A stretch of 64,000 bases of DNA, from the NCBI GenBank assembly GCA_964547905.1, contig CAZJPN010000079.1, positions 1-64,000 of the forward strand. The letters run 5' to 3'. Positions within the stretch are counted from its first letter, which is position 1. Every line of letters begins with the position of its first letter. Made by a program: the position numbers and the translations under genes. This DNA is from JAJYLM01 sp964547905. Lineage in GTDB: Bacteria; JAMCPX01. The notes below the pieces were generated by a model. It saw only the letters and a list, made by a program, of their open reading frames with translations. It searched no databases and had not been told where the DNA came from. This document shows, piece after piece, positions 50,211 through 59,961 of this stretch.

Positions 50211-52679
50211 ATGGAAGAGAAATATAACCCCGAACAAATAGAACTGTACTGGCAGGAAGTCTGGCACAGGGAAAAAACCTTTACGGTAAAAGAAGACAAA
50301 ACCAAAGAGAAGTTTTACCTGCTGGAGATGTTCCCGTACCCGTCGGGCAGGATACACATGGGTCATGTCAGGAACTACACCATAGGTGATGTTATTGCGC
50401 GCTATCTGAAAATGACCGGTAAGAATGTGCTTCATCCTATGGGGTGGGACGCATTCGGCATGCCTGCCGAGAACGCAGCACTGTCGCATAAAACACATCC
50501 CAAAGACTGGGTTGACTCCAATATAGCAAACATGAAGTCCCAGTTGAAAAGGCTTGGATTGTCGTACGACTGGGACAGGGAGGTCAACACATCCGTACCA
50601 TCATACTACCGGTGGGAGCAAAGGTTCTTTATAGAGATGTATAAAAAGGGGCTTGCGTACAGGGCAAAATCCGCTGTCAACTGGTGCCCCCATTGTACAA
50701 CAGTACTTGCGAATGAGCAGGTAATAGACGGTAAATGCTGGCGGTGTTCAACGGATGTCGTCATCCGGGAAAAAGAACAATGGTTCCTGAAGATCACAGC
50801 ATACGCGGAAGAACTCCTGAAAGATTGTGATACGCTGGATGGCTGGCCTGAAAGGGTTATTACCATGCAAAAAAATTGGATCGGCAAAAGCGAAGGCTGT
50901 GAGATCCTGTTCAAGGTTGAGGGTATGGATGAGAATCTTCGCATTTTTACGACAAGGCCGGACACTGTTTACGGTATTACCTTCATGAGCCTTGCACCGG
51001 AACATCCTCTCGTTGAAAAGATTGTGACAGAACAAAACAGGCCTGCTGTCCATGCCTTTGTCGATAGAATTAAGAAGGGTGGTACCAAGACACGGGAAAT
51101 AGAGATTGGAGAAAAGGAGGGCGTGTTCACCGGCAGCTATGCCATAAGTCCTTTTACCGGCGAAAAAATACCCATCTATGTGGCCAATTTCGTTTTGATG
51201 GAATACGGCACAGGGGCGATTATGGCCGTGCCGGGTCATGATCAACGTGATTTCGAGTTTGCAAAGAAGTACGGACTGAACATCAAGGTCGTTATCCAGC
51301 CTGAGGGAGAAGCACTCGATCCGGGAACCATAAAACAGGCGCATGAAGGCAGCGGCACCATGGTTAATTCGGGGCAATTCACAGGGACCGGCAATGAACA
51401 GGGCAAAAGGCTTGTCATTGAGAAGGTCGTAAAGGAACACATTGGTACTGCAAAAGTTAACTACAAACTCAGGGACTGGGGCATCTCGAGACAGAGATAC
51501 TGGGGCGCACCCATACCTATGGTATACTGTGACAAATGCGGCATACAACCCGTGCCCTACGAGCAACTTCCGGTTGAATTGCCCATGGATATCAATATTA
51601 CCGGTGAAGGGGAATCACCGCTCGCACGGCATGAAAAATTCCTGAACACAACCTGTCCTGTATGCCACGGTCATGCAAAGAGAGAAACAGATACAATGGA
51701 TACATTTATGGAATCATCCTGGTACTTTGAAAAATACACATCGCCGGATCAAAAAGATCAACCGTTTGATAAGCACGCACTTGCCTACTGGATGCCTGTT
51801 GATCAGTACATCGGCGGTATAGAGCATGCGATACTGCACCTTCTCTATGCACGGTTCATAACAAAGGTATTGAGGGACCTCGGCTATGTGCAGTATGGTG
51901 AGCCGTTCGTAAACCTCCTTACCCAGGGCATGGTTATAAAAGACGGAGCTAAAATGAGCAAGTCACTGGGCAATATTGTGGACCCTGAAAACATCATCAA
52001 ACAATACGGCGCAGATACAGCAAGGCTGTTTATCTTGTTTGCAGCTCCACCGGAAAAAGACCTTGAATGGTCTGACAAGGGGGTTGAAGGCGCAAGGCGG
52101 TTTCTCGATAGGCTGTGGAGAATCGTTTATAAACATATCAATAGATTTAAATCGCTTGAAACCGGTCCTCTCCCAGAAGATGAGGAATCTGTGACTATAA
52201 GAAGACTTACCCATAAAACAATAAAACGTGTTACGGATGATATAAAGGACAGATTCCATTTCAACACGTGTGTAAGCGCCTTGATGGAGATGCTGAACAG
52301 CCTTTATGAAATTGATGAAAAGGGTGTTAAAGATGGACAGATACCAGTGTTTAAAGAGGCAGTGGACACATTACTCATGCTTCTCAATCCATTTGCACCT
52401 CATATAACGGAACAACTGAACAAAGAGCTGTGCAATCCTCCAGTAGTTACGGGAAAGTGGCCTTCATACAATCAAAGGCTTATACATGACAATATTGTAA
52501 CAGTAGTGATACAGGTAAATGGCAGGCTCAGAGGACAGATAAGCGTCCCCGAAAACAGCAATGAGCATGAGATATTTGACATTGCATCAGCCGATGACAA
52601 GATAAGTTCATACATAAGCGATAAGCAGGTAAAAAGGCTGATCCTCGTAAAGGACAAGCTGTTGAATATCGTTGTATAG
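50211..52679 (+). CDS. leuS: leucyl-tRNA synthetase
   Basis: 822 residues. The class I signatures are both present: HMGH at 49-52 (SGRIHMGHVRNYT) and KMSKS near residue 580 (DGAKMSKSLGN). Zinc-binding cysteine pairs (WCPHC...CWRC), the CP1 editing domain with GTGAIMAVPGHDQRD, and a C-terminal anticodon-binding domain follow. GAAGGA precedes the ATG. The gene directly follows a family B element. No abnormal length or missing motif. Confidence 0.97.
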   Translation: MEEKYNPEQIELYWQEVWHREKTFTVKEDKTKEKFYLLEMFPYPSGRIHMGHVRNYTIGDVIARYLKMTGKNVLHPMGWDAFGMPAENAALSHKTHPKDWVDSNIANMKSQLKRLGLSYDWDREVNTSVPSYYRWEQRFFIEMYKKGLAYRAKSAVNWCPHCTTVLANEQVIDGKCWRCSTDVVIREKEQWFLKITAYAEELLKDCDTLDGWPERVITMQKNWIGKSEGCEILFKVEGMDENLRIFTTRPDTVYGITFMSLAPEHPLVEKIVTEQNRPAVHAFVDRIKKGGTKTREIEIGEKEGVFTGSYAISPFTGEKIPIYVANFVLMEYGTGAIMAVPGHDQRDFEFAKKYGLNIKVVIQPEGEALDPGTIKQAHEGSGTMVNSGQFTGTGNEQGKRLVIEKVVKEHIGTAKVNYKLRDWGISRQRYWGAPIPMVYCDKCGIQPVPYEQLPVELPMDINITGEGESPLARHEKFLNTTCPVCHGHAKRETDTMDTFMESSWYFEKYTSPDQKDQPFDKHALAYWMPVDQYIGGIEHAILHLLYARFITKVLRDLGYVQYGEPFVNLLTQGMVIKDGAKMSKSLGNIVDPENIIKQYGADTARLFILFAAPPEKDLEWSDKGVEGARRFLDRLWRIVYKHINRFKSLETGPLPEDEESVTIRRLTHKTIKRVTDDIKDRFHFNTCVSALMEMLNSLYEIDEKGVKDGQIPVFKEAVDTLLMLLNPFAPHITEQLNKELCNPPVVTGKWPSYNQRLIHDNIVTVVIQVNGRLRGQISVPENSNEHEIFDIASADDKISSYISDKQVKRLILVKDKLLNIVV

Positions 52680-52781
52680 TCGTACTTAAAAACATAAAGG
52701 GGCAGACACGATCGTTATTGACAAAAAAGGGAGATTCGTGTTGTCTATAGGTAGTTAATCTTAATATTTAAGGAATAAACT

Positions 52782-55214
52782 ATGAAAAAATATTTTCTGC
52801 TTGTTGTTTCAGTTATTCTAACAATCGCATCAGGTTGTGGGAAAGGCAATCAAGGTCCGTCCTCTGCTTCTGTAACAGGCTATATACTCGAGCTTGGTAC
52901 AAACACACCCATATCATCGGCACTTATAACGACCTATCCCCTTGGGATAACCGCAACAACTGCGGCTAATGGAAGCTTCGTTCTAACATCACTTCCTTTT
53001 GGAAGCTATAAATTAACAACACAGGCAATAGGGTATATCTCTCAAACAACTGATTTTATACAAGTTACCCCTTCGGGTATAAGCAGTTTACATCTTTATC
53101 TCAGTCAATATCCGGCAACATCAATGATAATAGCAAATGCAGGAAGCAACCAGTACAGCGCTGGATATGATTCTCCGGTAATACTATCGGCACAGGCAAG
53201 CTCATCATACAACAACGCCCCGATAACATATCAGTGGCTGCAGATTTCAGGGCCTACAGTAAGCCTGGTGTCTTCTGCAACGTCAACGCCTTCATTTATG
53301 ACCTTGCCGATAACTCAGTTTGTGAACATACCAGATAACTTTGGGTTGCTTGGCATCACACCTACAGAGACAGGAACATACATCTTCAGGCTTTATGCCT
53401 CTGCAAATGGATTTTCAGACAGCTCGATTGTTACAATAGGTTCAGCACAACCAAAGCCCGTTATAACAAACGAGGTGGGATATCTGTTCTCAAATGAGTC
53501 CGTGGAAAGGGCAAACGTACCTGTCGGATCGGTAGTTTACCTGAACGGAGGCAATAATGCCCCGGCAAAAAGCAATAACCCAATCACATCCTATATATGG
53601 TCGTTTGTATCTACGCCGCCTTCATCCGTTGCATTGCTTGAAAACCCATCATCACAAACACCTTCATTCGTACCTGATATGATAGGGGACTATGTTATTA
53701 ACCTTACAGCGACTACAGAGAGCAGTGCCCTCAACGAAACCTTCACGGTAACAGCAAACAGCTACGTAGGGGCAAAGGACTGTGAGTTTTGCCATAACGG
53801 GAGCTTGATGCCGGATGTTACGACCGGTTATCAGTCAACAGGTCACGCAAACGCATTCAACGCATTGAGTTCTGCTTCCAGTGTAGATGAGAGCTGTTTA
53901 CAGTGTCATACGACCGGCTTTGATAAAACGCCTACAGCAGCGAATGGAGGCTTTGATGATATCGCACACGACCTTGGCTGGATAATCACGCTGCCTTTGT
54001 CGTATCAGGCACTACCCATCACATTGCAAACAATGGCAAATGTTGGTTGCGAATCATGCCATGGCCCGGGTAGTACACACACCGGCGCATATTCATTTAA
54101 TACCAGCGTTTGTGCACAATGTCATGATAATGCACCGTTCAATCCTGAATATACACAATGGCTGAATTCACCGCATGCACAGTCGGTATCTCCGGCCGGC
54201 ATAAATCTGGCTGGTTCAGGATTTACGACCTGCAGAGCATGTCATTGGTCGCTGAATATCGTTTACACAAATATGGATGGCAAGGGATTCGTTCCTTTTG
54301 TAACTTCGAATGAGCAGCCTATCAATTGCACTGCATGCCATGACCCGCACAGCGGAACAAATCCATACTCCTTAAGAGTTTATAACAATGTGGCTGTTGC
54401 AGGGGGAGCATTTACAATGACAGATGCAGGGTTGGGCGCTATCTGTATGAAATGCCATACCGACCAAACCCCGGATGCCAATACGGCGGCTGACAGCGGG
54501 AGCGAGCTCCATGAGACGACAGCAGAGGTATTTGCACAGGGACAGGGCTTTACAGGTGCAGGTGCAGGTGCGTATGCAGCCTCAATAACCGAAAGCTCCT
54601 ATCACGCAGGTTCAGGCGATTTCCCGGATCTGTGTGTTACCTGCCACATGGCTCAAACACCGGCACCGGGACAGCCAGGGTACAACACAACAGGCGAACA
54701 TACATTCATGATGTCGGATGCTGCAGGCAATGACCATGTTGCGGTATGCAATTCATGCCACACAGGCACTATCGCCGTTTCAGGCTTTGATACTGTTGAT
54801 CCGCTGTATCCAACTGCAAACTGGGATGGGCATCCTGCTGGCGTCACAGAGGGTGTTCAGGATCAGGTACATGGACTTTTAAGTGTGCTTGGCTGTGCCA
54901 TAACAACAAGTGCGAACCAGACCTGTACCGTCAACACAACGGATGTTAACGGCAATCCGGTGTCATGGACCATCACCATACCGGCAACAAGAATGACAAC
55001 GACTTCCTCTGTTTCATTTAACGGGTCAACCTTTGCAGTCTGGCCTACGGCAACAACCCAGGAGAGGGATGCAGTCTATAATTGGTACCTTGTTAATGGT
55101 GAGGGCAGCTATGGTATCCATAACACTGCATTCGATGTAATTCTGCTCCAGAGAGCATTCCAAGATTTGACCGGTGAAAACATAACTGTAGTAGGGGCAA
55201 CGATACGGCAGTAA
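52782..55214 (+). CDS. nine-haem c-type cytochrome lipoprotein with carboxypeptidase-regulatory and PKD-like domains
   Basis: 810 residues. Lipoprotein signal ending ASGCGKG (lipidated Cys at about 19). A CarboxypepD_reg-like beta domain (about 30-110, VTGYILELGTNTPISSALIT) and two Ig/PKD-like domains (about 120-330, ITYQWLQISGP and ITSYIWSFVS) precede a haem region from about 333 to 660. Nine CxxCH motifs are visible: CEFCH, CLQCH, CESCH, CAQCH, CRACH, CTACH, CMKCH, CVTCH, CNSCH. The domain set points to an outer-surface electron carrier, for example in extracellular metal reduction or interspecies electron transfer. No porin or other cytochrome gene adjoins. AAGGA precedes the ATG. Confidence 0.9.
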   Translation: MKKYFLLVVSVILTIASGCGKGNQGPSSASVTGYILELGTNTPISSALITTYPLGITATTAANGSFVLTSLPFGSYKLTTQAIGYISQTTDFIQVTPSGISSLHLYLSQYPATSMIIANAGSNQYSAGYDSPVILSAQASSSYNNAPITYQWLQISGPTVSLVSSATSTPSFMTLPITQFVNIPDNFGLLGITPTETGTYIFRLYASANGFSDSSIVTIGSAQPKPVITNEVGYLFSNESVERANVPVGSVVYLNGGNNAPAKSNNPITSYIWSFVSTPPSSVALLENPSSQTPSFVPDMIGDYVINLTATTESSALNETFTVTANSYVGAKDCEFCHNGSLMPDVTTGYQSTGHANAFNALSSASSVDESCLQCHTTGFDKTPTAANGGFDDIAHDLGWIITLPLSYQALPITLQTMANVGCESCHGPGSTHTGAYSFNTSVCAQCHDNAPFNPEYTQWLNSPHAQSVSPAGINLAGSGFTTCRACHWSLNIVYTNMDGKGFVPFVTSNEQPINCTACHDPHSGTNPYSLRVYNNVAVAGGAFTMTDAGLGAICMKCHTDQTPDANTAADSGSELHETTAEVFAQGQGFTGAGAGAYAASITESSYHAGSGDFPDLCVTCHMAQTPAPGQPGYNTTGEHTFMMSDAAGNDHVAVCNSCHTGTIAVSGFDTVDPLYPTANWDGHPAGVTEGVQDQVHGLLSVLGCAITTSANQTCTVNTTDVNGNPVSWTITIPATRMTTTSSVSFNGSTFAVWPTATTQERDAVYNWYLVNGEGSYGIHNTAFDVILLQRAFQDLTGENITVVGATIRQ

Positions 55215-55215
55215 G

Positions 55216-55285
55216 AAGAAATTCAAAACTAAAAATTAAAGATTGAATCTTGAGTCTTTAACCTTTAATTTTGAATCTTGAATAT
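55216..55285. repeat. AT-rich TTGAAT-type intergenic repeat after the cytochrome gene
   Basis: Repeated TTGAATCTTGA/TTTTGAATCTTGAATATTG units with the inverted arms AAAATTAAAG and CTTTAATTTT. Related to the stretch near 2.7 kb; it may act as a weak terminator between convergent genes. Confidence 0.5.
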
Positions 55286-55296
55286 TGAGTTTCTGC

Positions 55297-55845
55297 TCAG
55301 GAGCCGCTGTCCTTCTCGAGCTCCTTAACAATATTCTCATACTTCTCATGTACGCCTTCTCCGAGTTTTTTCTCGACATCTTCAAATCTTTCAACAAGCT
55401 CGGCATCCATGTCCGAGAGCATATCGTCTGCCATGGGATACAGTATGTTATCCTCTTTATTTATGTGCTGGCTCAAAAGGCCTATGTATCCTCTTGCATT
55501 TTTTGCAAATTCTTGATCAGCATTTGCCACACAATTTTCGTAATCGTCTATGGCCCTTGCCATACCCTTTACATAGTTTCTTCCCATTTCATGTTCCGCA
55601 AGCATAACTCCGACAGGTCCGCCGTTGCTTGGCATACCGTGTGCTTCCATCTCTGCAAACAAAACACCTTCTTCTTTACGGTGATGACACGTGTCCGCAA
55701 ATGTCCTTATAAAATCCATGCACGCCCGTAATTGCGCGGGCTGTACCTTTTTCTTTTGTTCAAGTTTTATAGAGTAATTTGATAGGACATGTAACATCTT
55801 TTCTATAATCCTATGCTCATGCATAAGCATATCCGTTGATCTCAT
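55297..55845 (-). CDS. hemerythrin HHE-domain protein
   Basis: 182 residues, all-helical. The di-iron ligands of the hemerythrin-like HHE fold are visible: HEHR at 9-12, CHHRKEE near 54-60, AEHEM near 84 and QHINKED near 127-133. Such proteins bind oxygen or nitric oxide or protect anaerobes from them. GGAGG precedes the ATG. It is a single gene converging on the cytochrome. A sensing role is possible but there is no output domain. Confidence 0.87.
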   Translation of the reverse strand: MRSTDMLMHEHRIIEKMLHVLSNYSIKLEQKKKVQPAQLRACMDFIRTFADTCHHRKEEGVLFAEMEAHGMPSNGGPVGVMLAEHEMGRNYVKGMARAIDDYENCVANADQEFAKNARGYIGLLSQHINKEDNILYPMADDMLSDMDAELVERFEDVEKKLGEGVHEKYENIVKELEKDSGS

Positions 55846-55977
55846 AGAAACCTCCCCTTTTTCCCTTAAGATAAATCGGTTTTTTTTCGAATTGTATGAT
55901 CTATATCATGTAAGAGCAGGGGAGTTTTATTCTTACCACTGTCCGATATTATTGAAGTCTAATCCCATTATCAGTAT

Positions 55978-56751
55978 TCATTTAAGCATGGTGTCTTCAA
56001 ACGCCGCCATGTCTTCGTAATACCGCCTGGCCATATCCGGCGAAGAAGGGTTTGTGTATATTTCGGGCTTTGGATTTTTGATAAGCTCAAACAGTATGTC
56101 CGCTATTTCTCCAGGGGCCTGCGGCTTCATGCCGCTGCCTGAAAATTGCGGCATTTGAGGTGTACCGTAAAGTGCATTCTTCTGGAATTCCGAGCTGACC
56201 ACTCCTGGCATAACTAACGACACATGTATGTTAGGGTGCGTACGTCTTAAATCAACCCGAAGATTAGCTGTGAGCGTATTTACTGCGCTTTTGGCCGCAT
56301 TATAAACCGACCTGAAGGTTGCGAACGGTACCCTTCCAAGGAATGACGAAATATTTATTAAATGTCCGCTGCCCTTTTCCATAAAATACGGGACCACAGC
56401 CTGTATCCCGAAGAACACGGATTTAAAATTGACGTTCATGATCTCGTCAATATCGCTTTCCGTCAGATCTATCACCCGTTTCCCTATGCCTCTTCCAGCA
56501 TTATTTACCCAGACATCTATCCTGCCGAACTTGCTTAATGTCTTTTCTTTCAGATTTTCCATGTCTGCTTTTTTAGTGACATCCGTAGGGACAATCAGCG
56601 TACAGCCGCCGGATAAAGCTGCTATTTTCTCGAGTTCTGATACTCGCCGTGCTGCAAGAACGACACACCATCCCTCTGCTCCCATCTTCTTGCACAGTGC
56701 CGCTCCTATGCCGCTGCTCGCACCGGTTACTACAATGACCTTTTTATCCAT
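55978..56751 (-). CDS. short-chain dehydrogenase/reductase
   Basis: 257 residues, classical SDR. Cofactor motif TGASSGIG near residue 9, NNAGRG near 88, catalytic Ser in NISSFLG and YNAAK with Tyr/Lys near 154-158. The Arg-Arg after the second strand (AARRVSEL) favours NADP(H). The substrate cannot be predicted. GAGGA precedes the ATG. Monocistronic as far as the window shows. Confidence 0.9.
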   Translation of the reverse strand: MDKKVIVVTGASSGIGAALCKKMGAEGWCVVLAARRVSELEKIAALSGGCTLIVPTDVTKKADMENLKEKTLSKFGRIDVWVNNAGRGIGKRVIDLTESDIDEIMNVNFKSVFFGIQAVVPYFMEKGSGHLINISSFLGRVPFATFRSVYNAAKSAVNTLTANLRVDLRRTHPNIHVSLVMPGVVSSEFQKNALYGTPQMPQFSGSGMKPQAPGEIADILFELIKNPKPEIYTNPSSPDMARRYYEDMAAFEDTMLK

Positions 56752-56929
56752 GGTATCCTCTCACAATCATTTTTTTGGAATGCATAACCGCCTGTAAAGG
56801 CAGTACGCATTTTATACTGATTTGATTATCATAAAACACGGTTAACTCTTTTTCAAGAAGACATAAAACATGGTCGGATATGCAACAGATATTTTGCAAT
56901 TTATATCTATTTAAGATAATAGAAAATAT

Positions 56930-57646
56930 ATGAGCATAAAGATTGGCAAACTAAAACTTGGGTCAAGACCTGTTATAGCGGCAGCATTGTCCGATGACAA
57001 CATAAGGTTGTTGAAAACGGGTGATTTAAAGGTCATAGACCTCATAGAACTGCGCGTTGACATGTTTAAAGCACTGTCCGAAGACTATGTGAAAGGCGTT
57101 TTTCATCAGGTAAAAAAGAGGTTCTCAAAGCCTGTGTTGTGCACGATACGGCTTAAAACAGAGGGTGGGGTTCGGTCAATAGATGAAAACAAACGATATG
57201 CATTGTTTGAAGCTATAGCACCCTTGGCTGACATGATTGACATAGAAATTCAATCAAGGCTGTTTTACGATGTTGTGCAGTTGTCCCACAGCTTTAAAAA
57301 GCCTGTTATCGCATCACACCATGATCTTAAAAAAACGCCCAAAGAGGACTTCTTTTTAAAGATGTTGACAAAGGCTAAAAAGGTATCGGCGGATATAACA
57401 AAATTGGCATTCAAGGCTGATACCATGGATGATGTTGCAAGGTTGTTGCGTTTTACTATGGATCACAAAAAGGACAATATCATAACTATATCATTGGGTG
57501 ACAGAGGAAGACTATCAAGGATCATTAATCCCTTGTTCGGCTCTCTTATCACCTACGGTTATATCGGCAAGCCAAAGGCAGACGGCCAGATGCATGTAAA
57601 CCAACTTGCCAAGCAACTGGGGCTGCTGACCCTTCTTGTGCTTTGA
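56930..57646 (+). CDS. aroD: type I 3-dehydroquinate dehydratase
   Basis: 238 residues. The shikimate-pathway enzyme that dehydrates 3-dehydroquinate through a Schiff base. Visible are ELRVDMF near 42 (substrate-binding Glu/Arg), the catalytic His in ASHHDLK near 129 and the Schiff-base Lys in ADITKLAF near 156. The C-terminal SLITYGYIGKPKADGQM replaces the usual AxAPGQ segment but keeps the Gln. No other aro gene is adjacent. TTGCAA with ATAATA about 16 bases on, just upstream, is a weak promoter candidate. Confidence 0.9.
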   Translation: MSIKIGKLKLGSRPVIAAALSDDNIRLLKTGDLKVIDLIELRVDMFKALSEDYVKGVFHQVKKRFSKPVLCTIRLKTEGGVRSIDENKRYALFEAIAPLADMIDIEIQSRLFYDVVQLSHSFKKPVIASHHDLKKTPKEDFFLKMLTKAKKVSADITKLAFKADTMDDVARLLRFTMDHKKDNIITISLGDRGRLSRIINPLFGSLITYGYIGKPKADGQMHVNQLAKQLGLLTLLVL

Positions 57647-57811
57647 TTCGTCTAAAAATTCAGTAAGGGGATTTGCTCCTTCGCTTGTAAGGTTGTCATT
57701 GCAAGATTCCTCGCTTTGCTTGGAACCGGTTGTGTAGTAAATTAACCCGTTTTTGATTAAATTATAATGACAAACTGTAAAATGCGTTCTATCTGTTAAA
57801 ATAGGGTATAT

Positions 57812-59407
57812 ATGCTGTATAGAAGTATAACATTCAAACTCATAGTATACATAATTGTTTTGCTTATCACCATTCTCGGTATCGTTCTGTATCTTAATGT
57901 AGAAGACCAAAAAAAACAGCTTCTGAATGAGGTAATAAGGGGTGCAACGCAGTTTAGCGATACCGTCATCAGAAGTACGCGGTACGACATGCTCAGGAAT
58001 CAGAGAAGCAATGTGTACAGGATTATCAATTATATCGGTATGCAGCAGGGCATTAGCAGGGTCAGGATCTTCAATAAAGAAGGCTACATAATGGTATCAA
58101 CCGACCCAAGCGAGATCGGAAGGTTTGTAAACAAAAGTGAGGAACAATGCTATGCGTGTCACGCCGTCGGCAAACCTCTTGAAAAGCTTTCAACGCCAAA
58201 GAGAACCCGTATCTTCAAACCGGCAAACGGCAACAAGGTCCTTGGTATGATTACACCTATATATAACGAGCCCGAGTGTTCTTCTGCATCGTGCCATGCA
58301 CACCCCGCAAGTCAAAAGGTTTTGGGAGTGCTTGATATAAGTATGTCACTGAATACTATAGAACACGAGATCAAAAGAATGGAAATTCGTTCTATAATAA
58401 TAGGCATTGTAACAATGTTTTTTCTTTCGATCCTTATGATTATTGTTATAAAAAACATAATAGGTAAGCCCATAAAGAAGCTGACCGCAGGGACCAACCG
58501 CATAGCCAACGGTAATCTTGAAGAGCGGATCGTTGTCAATACCCACGACGAGATGGGAGAGCTCGCAAATGCATTTAACGATATGATGAATAAATTAAAT
58601 GAGGCGAAGAATGAGCTTCTCAATCTTGTGGAAACACTCGAGAATAAGGTCGAGGAAAGGACGCACGCATTAAAGGCTGCACAGGACAATCTGATCAGGT
58701 CTGAAAAACTTGCATCCATAGGCAAACTGTCTGCAACAGTAGCACATGAGATAAATAACCCGATAACGGGTGTTCTTACGTATATAAAACTCATGCTCAA
58801 AAAATTAAAGCGGAACGATACAAGCGAAGAAGATATAAAAAAGTACATAGAGTACCTTTCCATTATGGAGAGAGAGACAGAGCGCACATCCGGCATAGTA
58901 AAAAACCTTCTTGATTTTTCAAGGCAGAGAGAGCCGCATTACAAGCTTGTTGATATCGGCACAATAATAGAAGAAACCCTGATGCTTGTGCGCAATCAAA
59001 TAAACCTTCAGGGCATAAATGTGATCAAATCTTTTTCTGAAATACCACAAACACTGGCAGATGCAGACCAACTGAAGCAGGCATTTATGAATATTATTAT
59101 AAATGCCTGTGAGGCAATGAAAGAGGGTGAAAAAAAGCTTACCATAGAAACCGGCTTTGATAATTCCAAAAAAGACATTAAAATAAGTATTAAGGACACA
59201 GGGACAGGCATACCCGAAGAGGACATTAACAAGGTGTTCGAACCCTTTTATACAACAAAAGAAAAAGGTACAGGGCTTGGATTGGCAGTAGTTTATGGTA
59301 TAATTACAAAACATCAGGGCAGAATAGATATTTCAAGCAAAAAGGGAGAAGGAACTACTGTAAAACTTACAATACCCCTGAATGAAAATAAGAGCACTGC
59401 AATATAA
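57812..59407 (+). CDS. sensor histidine kinase with periplasmic haem-c motifs
   Basis: 531 residues. Membrane span 8-28, extracytoplasmic sensor domain 29-190, second span 193-214, HAMP 216-268, coiled coil, HisKA with phospho-acceptor His312 (AHEINNPITG) and an HATPase domain (DTGTGIPEED, GTGLGLAVV). The sensor domain carries CYACH at 113-117, a canonical haem-c attachment site, and CSSASCH at 156-162, a CX4CH variant. Redox or gas sensing through covalent haem is therefore predicted. It is first in an operon with archaemetzincin (7 bp on), an NtrC-type regulator and tatC. Confidence 0.9.
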   Translation: MLYRSITFKLIVYIIVLLITILGIVLYLNVEDQKKQLLNEVIRGATQFSDTVIRSTRYDMLRNQRSNVYRIINYIGMQQGISRVRIFNKEGYIMVSTDPSEIGRFVNKSEEQCYACHAVGKPLEKLSTPKRTRIFKPANGNKVLGMITPIYNEPECSSASCHAHPASQKVLGVLDISMSLNTIEHEIKRMEIRSIIIGIVTMFFLSILMIIVIKNIIGKPIKKLTAGTNRIANGNLEERIVVNTHDEMGELANAFNDMMNKLNEAKNELLNLVETLENKVEERTHALKAAQDNLIRSEKLASIGKLSATVAHEINNPITGVLTYIKLMLKKLKRNDTSEEDIKKYIEYLSIMERETERTSGIVKNLLDFSRQREPHYKLVDIGTIIEETLMLVRNQINLQGINVIKSFSEIPQTLADADQLKQAFMNIIINACEAMKEGEKKLTIETGFDNSKKDIKISIKDTGTGIPEEDINKVFEPFYTTKEKGTGLGLAVVYGIITKHQGRIDISSKKGEGTTVKLTIPLNENKSTAI

Positions 59408-59414
59408 TTGACGA

Positions 59415-59960
59415 ATGACGTACATTTACATACAACCGTACAATGGTTGTGATAATGACATATTAAACGAAATAGCAAAAAGGCTTATGGATACGATAAA
59501 TATACCCGTAAAATTGTTGTCCTCTATAGAAGATCCCGTTTATGCATTTGACCCGGTAAGAAGACAATATTACTCTACGAAGATATTGAGCTATATTGTC
59601 AGTAACCACAACAATTCTGCGCTCAGGACAATGGGCATCATAGGTGTAGATTTGTTCATACCGATACTCACCTATGTTTTCGGAGAGGCACAATTGGATG
59701 GAAAGGCTGCAATCGTTTCCGGAACAAGGTTGCGGGAGGAGTACTATGGGTTAAAGCCGGATCGAAGACTGTACATCGAGAGATTGTTTAAAGAGGTAAT
59801 GCATGAGTTGGGACACACATTCGGATTGACGCACTGCGAGCTGCCCCACTGTGTAATGCATCTTTCAAATAATGTGGCAGGCATTGATAAAAAAACAGCC
59901 AACTTCTGTGAGTATCACAGGGAACAGCTTATGAAAAAATTGAAGGAATTGGAGATATAG
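59415..59960 (+). CDS. archaemetzincin-family zinc metalloprotease
   Basis: 181 residues. The metzincin zinc site HELGHTFGLTH (His130, His134, His140; Glu131 catalytic) is followed by the archaemetzincin cysteine cluster Cys141, Cys146, then Met148 and Cys165. The last ligand, normally Cys in CxxC, is His168 here (CEYH). There is no signal peptide, so it acts in the cytoplasm. The family occurs in archaea and scattered bacteria with few known substrates. Lying between a histidine kinase and its response regulator (7-bp and 1-bp gaps) it is probably an accessory or target of that pathway; this is inference. Confidence 0.88.
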   Translation: MTYIYIQPYNGCDNDILNEIAKRLMDTINIPVKLLSSIEDPVYAFDPVRRQYYSTKILSYIVSNHNNSALRTMGIIGVDLFIPILTYVFGEAQLDGKAAIVSGTRLREEYYGLKPDRRLYIERLFKEVMHELGHTFGLTHCELPHCVMHLSNNVAGIDKKTANFCEYHREQLMKKLKELEI

Positions 59961-59961
59961 T

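Noticed and set aside
57647..57811. Sigma-54 promoter upstream of the kinase operon
   Set aside because: No TGGC-N8-TTGC pattern was found; the stretch has only a fragment resembling a common GTCATTGC-type intergenic repeat and AT-rich sequence.
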